From positions 10,123,001 to 10,187,000 of the forward strand of contig NC_091942.1 in NCBI RefSeq assembly GCF_041260155.1: DNA of 64,000 bases. The letters run 5' to 3'. Origin of the DNA: Ptychodera flava. Taxonomy: Eukaryota; Hemichordata; Enteropneusta; Ptychoderidae. The position numbers were made by a program, and so were the translations under genes. The notes beneath the pieces are model-generated. The model was given only the letters and a program-made list of their open reading frames with translations. It was not told the origin of the DNA and did not search any database. Positions 1-12,800 of the stretch are shown here, in pieces (position 1 is the stretch's first letter; every line of letters starts with the position of its first letter).

Positions 1-693
1 AAATGAAAGGCTGTGAACAGGGATGAATCGGGCACAAAACCTATAGAATTTGTCCAAATTTCCTTTGGTAGCAGGGAATTATGGGAGAATAACCACCAGA
101 GTTTTGTACATCCTCTATTTAGTTGTATTTACAGGGAAATGGGCGATTGAAGGTTTCAAAGCTCAAATGACATATACATATGTATCTAACTATGAATGAT
201 AAAACACCAGCATATTTCATTCCATTTTGAAAACATAAATCACTTCCAGCTTATATGTCACATTAAAACTGAATAACAAATGTCTTGATTAATTACAAAT
301 TGTGACATGCTTGGTACATTAGGTTTCATTTAGTTTTAAAATGTTAAAGAGTGGTGTTCTATTAATGAGTTGTACTTTGAACCTCACTGTCTCTTCCATG
401 GAGTTAACTGACGATTAAAAAGTTTGCAATCAAAACTTGCCGCCCTGGTAACTCAAGCGCTAAAAACTGTAATAACCTTTGCCTTGAATTATCAGCAGCA
501 ATGTGGTGAAGTCTTTGAACTGTTGTAGGACAGGTACATATTGATTGTACGCAGTTTCAAACCCACACAACGCTTCATCAAATGTGGCATTTCTCCTTTT
601 TGCTGGCATCTCCATGGAATTACTGGTTTTGCCAGAGATTGATGGCAACTGATTCGCTTTTCCATCTTCCCTCCCCCCCTTTCCCACTGACAG

Positions 694-807
694 CCTGGCG
701 TGATGTAGACGGCAGCAAACCACGCTCCAGTGGTAGATTAACGATGATTGATGATCTTTTCATGCAATACCGTAACTCCAGGCCTGCCGATTCCATGGAA
801 ATAAAAT
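694..807 (+). CDS. ANKFN1: ANKFN1 exon (first in window)
   Basis: The exon follows a pyrimidine-rich tract and CAG and ends at T|gtaagt. It reads WRDVDGSKPRSSGRL and then MIDDLFMQYRNSRP, the segment that follows the FN3 domain in this family. It enters with two bases completing a codon from an exon left of the window and leaves with one base. Confidence 0.82.
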
Positions 808-3800
808 GTAAGTCTAGCGTAAAATACATTGCAACATTTGAAATGCTATTGTAGTGTGGTAGAATGGTGATTAATTTGTGTTACCGGAGAGCTCAAGAGA
901 TCTATGGTACGCTGGTATTGTTGCTGACATATTTTGTGCCCTGATTGATAGCTTGTATATTCTGACAAGGATACACATTTACGTAAGCTCCGAATCCTCC
1001 AGCAGTTTGAAAGAAGAACGTGCCAGTGAATGAATTTATTTATTCCCCTTTCTCTGATTATCTCAACTTATTGAAATTCAGTGCCACACAATATAACAAA
1101 ACAAATTTCCGCATAACTTGATGCCCGACAGTATCAATCCAAATTTTCTTCCCAGGATTCTAATTTATTTTTGATGCTGTCAAATTTTGCACGTAATCAA
1201 ATTTATCCATTTTACATATATTTTGATGTTTTCAAAATGATACAATAAGGAGGACATGTATATACGGTACGCTTGCATGGACGGAAAGACAATTGCCAGA
1301 TCATTTTCCGTTTTCCCCCATTTTTTATATAGACCCTGGAGTACCGGGAGAAAACTTTCTTATTATAACAAACCATGATTGAAAACAAACTTGATAAAAT
1401 GGCAGTTTCTTGTACTACAGGGACACTGTTTTCCTGTTTCAAAAAAGATTGAAATTTTATGACTAGCAATATGCATGTTTTGTGTGACTCTTAATCACTA
1501 CACAGACCATAGTAATGAATTGCTCCTTATTTATCCACAGAAGGGGTGAAAAGACATCATGGGGTGGGGGGGTTTGGTTCGCCAAAAAATCAGTGTCATT
1601 ATTACGCTATTTCCAAAACAGTACACTATTAGTCATTGCATTGTACGTACACTGTGTAATGTAATTCAGTAATAATTTTAAAATTATCGATTATTTATCT
1701 GTTTTGGTTTTTTTTCAATGGATCACAGCAAACTCATCACCAAGATCATCTCCAAGTCAAGTCAGGAAAACCGTGAAGAAGAGCATCAAGACATTCTTCC
1801 AGTCGGCGCCGAAATTTCAGAAAAACTTGAAAAGGTAAGCTCTCCCTACTGTGTGTCATCTGCAGCAACAAGACTATCAAATAATGGGCCCATGCTAAAC
1901 TGTAACACAATTTAGTATTATCTTAGGGGGTTTTGTCAGTGTTTATCCACCATTATAGGTACCCTCAGGCAAGCTAAGATTTTATCATAAGGAGAATGAG
2001 TCCCATGTTTTTCAGGTATGCCTCAATAGCAGTCAGATTCCTATACCATAGTTCAGCCTCAGGGCAATCTCTCTTCTTTCAGTTTCACTATAAAACAGAT
2101 AAATACAGTTCTTGAACCTCATTGATTGACTTTTCTCATTTGTATTCCAAAGCTACAAGAAGAAATAAAAGGAAAAAAAATACATTTCATTGCTGGTAAT
2201 ATCAGATGAATAAATCATGTGACTAGTTTGGGCATTTCATTTAATTTCCTACAGAACAATTCTCCTGACCTCTTTAAAGAGATTTTTTTTTGAAAGGTCA
2301 CTTTGATGGCAATCAGTGTCTGCAGACGCAATGCTATTAACAGATCAGTTGCTGAATGTAAAATCAGCTTCTGTTCAATTTGCCAGTGAGGCTGACAATC
2401 ACTGTACCTCTCCTGGTCTTTAAAACCATTGTGACTCATGCTTTGAAATTCATTTGTTGAAAGACGGAATGATCAGATAGATAGGAACTGACATAAATGT
2501 ACACCAACTTTATGCAAATACAGACCCACTCCATTTATCTTGCTTTCAACTTGTATAGTCATCTTTATGGGATTTCAGGTCATATGTTGACAACTTTTAG
2601 TGAGTTATATAGGCAACGCCAACACCTCTCACCCACAACATATAACTGTTCCAGCAACATTTTTGAGCAAATGATGTTTAATGATGTCACAATCAAAGGA
2701 TGAATCAAATCCCTGTGAATCTTATCAGAAGCAATTCTGTGAAAGCTGTAATGTGATTGGCCATTCAGCACTCATTAATGTAAATACCATGGTAACAGCC
2801 AATCATTTTCAAGCATCCGTTTTTCATTGCTGTCCAATATTTATGTTTGGAATTCTTGTCTTGCAGGGGAGTGTATCTAGCATCTTTGCTGTTTAATGAA
2901 GATCGGATACTTGTAACCGCGGAGGACCAAGTCCCTATTGTTGAAGTGGATGAAAACTTCTCAAATAACATTCACCATGATTTTCACTGGCTCATGAAGG
3001 TACTTATCGCATATGGTTTTGGTCTTCCTTTCTGCATATTTGTTCCCTATGAATTTTTTGTAACCACTTCTTCAAGTATATATAGCATGGCAACTTTCTC
3101 ACATTTACTTAACCTGTTCAGACCCCCTCCCCCTCCCTCACTGTGTAGAGGTCCAACTTTGCCATAGAAAACATTGGGACTGGACTAAACCATGGTTATG
3201 AAAGGGTTATGGTTGCTGTGATTATTTTTTGGTTTTTGTCCATCCAATTCTTCTTTTCACATAAACAATTCATACCCCATGCATTTGCTTCCAGTGTTTG
3301 TGTATGATAAAGTTCACCCATGTTTACTTTTTGACTCATATTTCTGATACACAACAGAATAATATCAAAATAATACAGCCAGAAAAAAGTACAGTTGAAG
3401 TTACCAAATACTTTACACAAATCGGAGAGAGGAAAATAAAAGATGAATTTATCAAGAAGAAGGAATGCTTTGTGGGGAAAACTGAATACCTTTTCAAAAA
3501 TTATTTTTTTTCAAAAAATTCTTTTTTCACAATGCCCTATTATGGATTCTTGTAGCAAAGTAATATCGTACTGCATGCGTTTAGTGATTGAAAAACATGC
3601 CCTGCAGCAAATGTTGGAGACACCACTGCATGTAGATTCAGAACACCCTTTATACATAAAACATGTCTGCCGCATCATATTTCAAGTTGTTTTTAACCAT
3701 ACCCACAATCATTTGCTGAGTAGGAAAGGGTAATTATCCTTGGCACAGTCTTGCCTCTTGATGCAAGATTTCAAAAAATTCTGAATACTCCTGTTCTACT

Positions 3801-6800
3801 TCAGTCTTGTTTTTGTAAAGTTTCAGTCGGAAAGATACAGCTCAAGTAATTACCTTTGAAATTGGATTCTGCATCAGACGGAATTAGGTTGTCCGAGCTG
3901 GCCGCAAGTGTATTTTATTTTTCAGTCTAAACACCAAGGACAAGTACTCTGAAGGGTTAATTGCAGTCAAACTTGGACGATCTTTTATTTAATTTCCCTT
4001 GTTTACTCCGATCTTGAAAGCCATTGCCAAGGAGTTGACACATAACTGTCACACTCCATTTTGCTCTGTTGTTTGTTTTGTGGTCTCAATTCTCAAAATA
4101 AACAGATTACTGCCGCATGGCCTAAGGGTAATGACTCTGAGATGTTGATTCTTGGAAAAAACCCAATTTGCAAAGACCTGAATGCTTCTGTTGAATTATT
4201 GAACCATGGTGCCGTTGTTTCTCAAATAAAGTGTCGTTGGCAAAAGAGACTGGATGGTGTGGGATTGCAGTGTTTGTCGTCTTTTCTGGATTTCCAGTCA
4301 GACTTTTGAACGTGTTCCGTCATATCCTCAATTTTTGCCACAGTGAAACCTGTCAAAAACTAAAATGTCAGTGGAACTTGGAAGCATGTTTGGTTTAGAG
4401 AAGTGTCCAGTTTACTGAGGTTATCTTACATATTTTATAGACAGAGAAAAAGATAAAACTGTCTCAGTGTAGATGCTTTTGGGTTTCCAGTTTAGACAGT
4501 TTCATGTGAAGGTGTTTCATCGTGTAAAATAGGGGAGCATTCCAGTATACATTTAAACCCGTCAATTAAGAACACCCTCAGAAATAGCACAAGTTCTGTA
4601 CTACAGAGGTGTCCCAAATAGGCAGATAACATTCTGTGCTATGTGTAACTTTCAACACAACACATCCTAGAAAAGTGTCCTGATTACAGGGGTGTTTGAA
4701 AGGACATGTTTCACTCTACTCTCTGTCTTTTCTAAGATATCATCCTTTTATGAAAATCATGTGTTTGAAACATTCACATTGTCTAACCTTGCATTCACCT
4801 ATGAAATCGTACAAAAGGTGACCTTAAAAAGTGCATGAAATCTGACAGAGCCGGCATTAATTCACGCCCTGCAGGTCGCATCAACCTGGGAAGATGTGGA
4901 CGTCCTCAGGTCGGAAATGGAACGGAGCGTGTCATCATCCACCGTGGCATTCCGAAGTAAATTATTGCAGGCTGCTGCCCAATTACAGAACGCTCTGGGA
5001 ATTCAAGACTTGGGTCAGTTATACTTCCAGCCAGCCAAGGACATGAACGGAAGCCTTGTGATCACAACGGTAAATTACATCAAGGTACGGAGCGAGACTT
5101 TATTGTGTATGGCTCAGTCACTTTTCAACATTATTTCACTCATGAAATCAGATTGACAGCTACATAGCTTCTGTTTTGATTTCATTCCGAAAAGTAAACC
5201 TAATAGCATTTTGAAAAAAGATACAAGATTTCAAAGATGCATAATTACACTCTGTTTTTGATTTCTGTTAGGGTAGTTACTCTTTTGAATGGTGCCGACT
5301 TGTGTACACGAAATTTTGAAATGTTCTTCTTATTTGTAATAAAAGTGTTTGTAGAGTATGTAAACTTTAATTCGTTTTCTGGGTTTATCTGACTATCAGT
5401 TCAGAGGTAATAAAATATCAGTGGGCGTATGTAATAAAGTAGGCAATATTTAGTCAAAAAAGGAAGCTATACAACAGCTGTTGAAGAGTACAGTGTATCT
5501 GTGAAAGCCCCATACAAATGAAAATGCAACCAATGGGAGACGATATTGATCATGTCTTATGCCACCATTGTATCAAGCTGAGTGTGATTTTATGATGTGC
5601 TAGCACTTTGATGAAAATTACTTTGAAAACAGTCAAGCTGTAAAAGTGACCACAACACTTAGAAAGCTCCCTGGACCCCTGGGGAGTTATATTGGTATTG
5701 GAAGACATTGATCCTAACTTGTTCTGAAAGAACTCTGTAACTTGCCACCAGTCTCAGAATTTTCAGTCAAACACTCAATCGATCACAGATAGTGAGGAGC
5801 AGCTGTAATCATTTCAATATCACAGACAGTATTTTTCAATCCCCATACTTATCACACACCTGTCTGATACATGTAGCTGAGAAGTTCCATAAAAAGCCAA
5901 GTTTCCTAGATCCTGACATTAACTGTACAAATTCTCGTCACAGGACCCCAGGATCCCCATTTCACTCAAGTGGAGCCCTCTTGCCAGGATACAGAAAAAG
6001 TGGACGGGAACGCCAGACTCAGATGAACCATCTGCGCCAGATCTACTGATGGGATCCATTCCAGTAAGTTGATAGCCATCAACCCCTTCCACCCCTGCTT
6101 CTGAATGTTGAGGTCCAACTTTGCCTCAGAGTACAACTAGAAAGTGCGAGGATCAAACCACACCTTCTTGCCCAGGGTTGTGATTTTCAAAGCTAAAATA
6201 ATACAAAGATTAGTAATACATGTAGTCGTATGGTTGTGCAAAATTTTTCCTTCTGTATAGGACCTATTCATAATGGTTTCAGAGTCCCATTAATTACATG
6301 CAAAAAATATGTTTATCCAAAAATTTGGACAATTTTTGAAATTACTTTTTACAGGAAAGGTGCAATTGGTACTGTCAATGTTCTGTTTGTCACAGTAGAT
6401 GTTCTGATTGAAACTCTAGAAATCGCATCTCAAAGCTGCAGTAGTAAAGAGATAGGTACAAAGACACAATTTGTACAACAAAATGTAGCATGCTTGTAGC
6501 ACGCTATGCACTTTTCTCCTTGTGTTGGTCCATCCATTCCTATTGAAACTCTAAACAAATGGGGATGTATCACAGTCTGGTGGTGACAGATGTTAAACTG
6601 TGCACCCCTGATTCCCTGTAGACTGGGCCACATTCGCCATTGATACCCATGGGTTTGGGTGAAACCATTGTGATGAAAGGGTTAAACCCTTTCTCCACCT
6701 CAGTGTGCACCCCAAGAAACCAGGAAGGTAATATCCTATCGCTAAAAAATCCTAAGCAAACCCAGAATAGGTTGACTCAAGCAAAATGTTCGCTATTAAT

Positions 6801-9800
6801 AATTATTCTAGGATGTTTTGTCACCTTCACCAAGGACAAATACTCAATCAGGATCTTTGAAACTGTTTCATAACAATTCTGACTTTTATACATTTTTGAT
6901 TTCTTGTATCAATGAATGCCGTCACTATTTGTCAGCAAAACATTGTTTTCAAAACATAAAGGTACAGAAAAAAACAGTAGGATAATTATCTGGAAAAGTA
7001 ACAAACCATATTCACAGAACTGGTGAAATGGTTACAGACTACTCTGAGCAAGCCATATGTACATGTATGTGCCCACTGGTTGGAAAACGAAGAAAATCTA
7101 ATTTTTAAAATCAGGTTTTTTACGGTTCCAATTGAATTAACTCAGTTGTTACAGTCATGCCGGGCATATAAATTTTCAATTTTTCTCCTGAGTGGACCAA
7201 TCAAACCCTCAATAAAAGTGGATTTTATTTTCCGTGATAAAACAAGTATGATAAGCAATAAATGTCTACATGGTCAGTAAAAAATATACGCTGAAACCCA
7301 AGTCAGAGAAATTTTCACATTCCTGTCATTTCTACGTCTATGGTCATAAAGTCTGTGTAATTCGCCTGTGTAATTCTCAATGTAAATGTTCTTCGGCAAA
7401 CACAGATTTGACATTGATTTGAGGAAAAAAAGACGCTGGATTTCAGCTAGAAAATAACGCTGTTACTTAAAACCTAATTTTCAAAATTTGATTATCAGTA
7501 GCGCTGAAGTAAAGATGAGGACAAGCATGGCAATATCTGTATAGGTCACACTTAAACTGCCCCAGGGGACTCTCCAGAATTCCAACAACCGAACACGGAT
7601 TAGAATTCTTAAGCGTCTCTCATCATCTTCTTTCAGAGCCGTTGAATCTTCATTTGCCAGGATGATTGTCATCTGTCGATTATTTTCCATGAAAGGTTCA
7701 CAAGGAACAGCCGGGATTTTCATGCATCTTTTATTTCTATTGCTCGGTGAAAAAGTCAGGGTCACCAAGGGGTCAAGACGAACTTGTTCATCATTCAATT
7801 TTATTTTTCCACGGTGCATCTCGAGAGCCCAGCTCAATTATGTAGGCTTTAGTAACTCTCTCTAAAAACTGCCCTAATTCTGGGAGAAAATTGCTTCCAT
7901 CCTGTTCCTGGCTGGGTTTCGGTGTAATGGCATATCAGCAGCTGCCCACAGTGAATGCTAAACTAGTTTGTTGGAATTTGTACGGGTCTGATCAAAATGA
8001 AATGGCTTCCTTCTGATGTAAGTTTTCCTTCTGGGCAAAAAATCACAGAGTTAGTGATTGCATAGGACTCTGAATCGTTCTGTGGCCCTGGAGTCACGGC
8101 GCTTTCTGTCTGCAATGAGATTAATTTTCTCTCTGTGGATGTCAGGGTGTAGAGCTATGATCTAGTGGTGACTGTAGGATAGAATTTTTATTGAAATGAA
8201 AATGAAACAAATAAGCAAACTTTATCAAAATTTCCTGTGTTTGGAAAGTAATTCCCTTTGATATTCTGCCCAATACAGTCAGAAAAGTGTTTTATATCAA
8301 TTGTGTCCTGACAATTCAGTAGCGCTTTGGTGAACACTAAATTCTGTGTTCATATATCATTAGATATCATAAATACAGAATAAACATATATGCACATGCC
8401 ATCAAAGTATGATAGCTATGTCTGAGACCATACACAGTTTATTGAGTTTTATTCTGTGATACGAAATCATCGGTGGCATGTCAGAACAAATTTCATACTT
8501 TTATCAAAGGTTTGGATGAGATATTTATAAGATTATAATTTCAATAAATGTATGATATTTTGACATTAGAACGTGTGAGTACTCAACCTGATTTAATCAG
8601 CGAAAATGATTTCAATGTGAAAGTATAAAGAGATTGTAAAAATCTGTGGTCATTCATAATTCCAGATTTCCAAAATGTATCATGCAATTCTTTATTCTAA
8701 AGATATGTATCTCTCACAATGATCACAACATTGATGTATAAAAACTTGAGGTGTTTTGATTTGTTAAAGATAATCTGTAATTTCATTGATTTCATGTTTG
8801 CATTGATCTTCCCAGGAGAAAATCCTCTACCACCAGGCCAGCACAATTCCCCTGGCGAGGGGCCTGTATGTAGGATATTTAAAACTCCGGAGTTCCGTCG
8901 ACATCATCCGGGTGATGGTGCCGGAGAAAACTCCCAATGTACTGCCACATGTAAAAGTCCGGGATAACCCGAACGTTTCCAGGGAAGAGTGGGAACTGTT
9001 ACAACAGTTAGATTCAAATGAGGTAAGATCAATTATTATGTGTAGAGTTTTCATTAAGTTCTTCTCCGGAAAAAATGAATGCATGGTATTCAACAGACTC
9101 ACATGATGACGGATGGAAAAATACATGTATTTCTGTGAACGTTTGTGCATGTGGCTTGGTTTGTACCATGGTTCATTTAAATCCTAGGATTAGTCCATTG
9201 TATGTACTGCTAATAAAAAAATATCAAAAAAGAATGGCATGTAGTTTAGAGCACAATATGTTCAAATCTACCCTTTCACCAGCATGATTTGGTCCAAACC
9301 CCTTGTTATCAATAGTGAGTGTGGACCTGTTTATTAAGAATTAGGGGTGAACATGTCAGAGCAAAAACCTAATGACATTTCCTCCCCAATCATTCATTGC
9401 TGTTGAGCAGATGATTTATCATATTTATTATGTTTTGATGAAGTACTCATCAAAGAAGTCAATCGACATTCAAAAGTGATCAATTCAAGTGAATGATAGG
9501 GATAAAGTTTGATATGATTTTGTTCATATGAATATGATAAATCTCAACTAAGTTTTTGAGTATTTTCTATGTCTAAAGACAACTGACTTCAGTAAAGAGA
9601 GTTAGATATTAGTCAGTCATCTGATAAGGCAGCAGTCAATTTCCCAAAACTGAATGCAAAATACAAAGTAATAGACCGTCTTGTGGCAATTTACTCGTCA
9701 CTTACGCTTGAATGATGATCTTAGATAACTATCAGTGATTCATCTTCCAAGACACAAGTTTGATGAGGTCTGTGTAGGCATGGAGGCAATGTTGTCTATC

Positions 9801-12800
9801 CAGTGAAATGGTTTACATAGTGTGACAGTAACAATCGACTTGACAGCAATTACTGCTTGGAGAAACAGGGATTTGCTAGTGTTAAGTGTGAGTGAGATTG
9901 TGTATGATGTGTATGTGTGTGTGTATGTATCGGTATGTGTGTAGTGTGTGTGTTCATGAAGTGTGTTATTGTAAGTACATACTTACGTATGTATGTACCG
10001 GTATGTATGTATGTATGTATGTATGTATGTATGTACGTATATGTGTATATATGTATGTACGTATGTACATATGCATGTATGTATGTATGTATGTATGTGT
10101 ATATGTGTGAACGTATGTACTGTATGTATGTACCTATATACCTATGTGTCTTTGTTGCTATGTATATGTACAAATGCATGTACATATGTGTTGGCATTTG
10201 TGTACTAAGCTGTATGTCGCCATGCACACATGCATATGTCGTCTTTGTCTTCAATGAGACTGACTCATGACTTCCAATCCATCTACCAACAGGTGAAGGA
10301 CCCACCGTCAAGTGCACAGCTGAAATTTCAGAACCAACTGGTAACAGCAACCAAGAGACTCCTCAACAGACTTGGTGTTGTTGAAGAACAGGCCCTGAAT
10401 CACAGGATATGTGACCTGGAGGTCATCGACATGAACGAAGAGGTCAGTGAACGTGCTATCTGTCCCATAGCGCTGATCGCGATCGTAGCTTTTTCACTTA
10501 ATACAGCATTGAGCATGTAACATTTGCTACTGCTGATAGAAATTCAGACAAATTTTATCTTTTTACACCGGTGTCTCACTGCTGCAGTTTTGTTGCCAGC
10601 TCTATAGTTTCAGTCATAGCTTTGGTGGTAAAATAATACAATCTGTAAGCGTGATTTTGCAAAATATGTCCATAGCTTTTAGACAAATATAATGAATAAT
10701 GAAACTGTCAGTTAATGAGAAATCCGCCCTCTGTAACTGCAAAGCCTCAATCCATACTTTGTCAGATTTGTTCAGTTCAGTTCAATGTACAGTTTCAATG
10801 AATTTTGAAACATTACTGAATCCAATCAATATACAGACTTCCACATGAAAAGGTTGATTGAAGGTTTGTTTGTCATTTTTTTTCCTCGCTTACAGCAAAT
10901 CACGAGTTGGAGTAACTGAATTCAGACATAATGGCTTATGTTACTTTTATCCATAATCAAAACAAGCCAAAGATAGCTGATCTAATTATCCTAAGTGCTG
11001 AGTCTCAATCACGAAGGGCACGTAGTGAGGAGTTCTCTCTCCAATGGAAAGTCACCCACTCTGCGTGGTAGATGGGCACTGATAGCTTTGATATAATTTC
11101 CTTCACTTTTAAAGAGGCACCTGATGTCACTCCATCCTGTTCATGTAGTTTGGAATGTGCCATTACTTCTTCGGGAGGGAGGGTGGTCTGAATTTTGAAA
11201 CATCTACTGAGTACAGATAGCTAGAATGTAAATTTTCACCCTGGGTGCTTTCGCTAATGAAATTACCCTCCAAATAAAGGAAAATAGAAAACGTGGTTGA
11301 AAATAGTTCCATGGTCAAAAATTTATCCAATCTTTGAAGCTGAAAAAATCTGCACATCCTCTTTTTTACTGCACCTCCCACGATCTAATGGTGCACCCCT
11401 CATGCAGTAGATCTTTGCTCTATATTAATTATACAGATATGACTGAGTCCAAAAGAAACCAACAATTGATTGTAACATATGATTAATTCACTGATAGTCC
11501 AGTCAAAATAGGGTTAGACCCACCACAAATTGCAACAGAATTTTTTTCTTCAGAATGCATTTCAGAGAGGTACCCAGAACAACATATTAAAAGTTTACTC
11601 GAATCCACCTTGGGGAAATATGACTAATTTACATAAATCAAATATGGCGGCCAACCATCCGACAAAATAACATAATTGGCCATATATCACATGTTAAACA
11701 AGCTATTCCAGTGATTTCAAAGTCTGACACTAGTTATTTGGCCCAGGGAATCATTTTGGAGGTATAATGTTTCATATAGGCTCTTCATTAATTTGCATAA
11801 TTCCAATATGGCGGCCAACATTCCTACAAAAGACATTTCCGGTCATATACCACGTATTAAACAAGTTATTTCAGTGATTTTAAACTTTTAATATTTTTCT
11901 TGGGTATGAAGAAACACTTTAAGTGGTTCAACTTTTACAAAGAACCTTTGATAATTTGCATAAATTAAATATGGCTGCCATATTAATGCCCCATAGCTTA
12001 ATAGCTTATAATATAAATAAGGGTTTGGTATAGTATTTAGCACTAGGAAACTATCAAGAAGAAACTGTTAAGTCCTTCGACATTCATTTTTAGCTCATAT
12101 GTGGTATTGATATAAATACCAAAAAGAGCTTATATGGTGAGTCAATGGCATCTGTATGTCTGTATGTATGTAGGTATGTATGTGCGGATGTATGTCCGTC
12201 ACACGCAAAGGCTCCCATACCGCCAAAGCTACCATCTCAGTATTTGGTGTACAGGTAGATGCAGGGGTTGAGTTGTGACGTTGTTTCAGTGTCAAAAATA
12301 TGCAACGAGGTAAGAAAAGGGGGAAATCCTGCAAATGTGCAGGAGTGGTGGCAATAACTGAAACAGCGCACACATCTGAGTAAGAGGTTTTTGACCTTCA
12401 ACCTATTTGTATGCAGGGTACCTATTATGTGCGGGAGTGGTGGCATTAACTGAAACAGCTTATTAGTCATTTCCCGTGATTGTTAATGAACTGTGACATA
12501 TTAACAGACCTGCTCAAACCAGGCCTGTGCTCAAACCATGGATGTCTATTTTTGTACATCCATGGTTGAAAGATTCTCTTCTATGCATGTTGCTAAAGTT
12601 GACCTCCAGTACCTAAAGTTTCAGACGTTATTTTCTTTTGTCATTCTTGTTTTTTCTGGTTTAAATATTCCTTGTTGTTTTTCTGGTTGTGCAGAAATCA
12701 TTGTCAATACATCAACGTAGAGTTTTCCTGCACTGAACAGATAGAAACAACACTTATTGTTGATCTTTGGTATGTACCAATTCTGATCAAAATTGAGCGA

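Noticed and set aside
9850..10350. Long open frames rich in Met-Tyr-Val-Cys or Thr-His-Ile on both strands
   Set aside because: They are translations of the TATG microsatellite; no start context or homology, and the true exon (10293-10442) is in another frame.
12534..12567. Short aaccatggatgt / acatccatggtt inverted repeat as a regulatory hairpin
   Set aside because: A 12-bp hairpin inside the loop of a transposon; too short and without supporting context.
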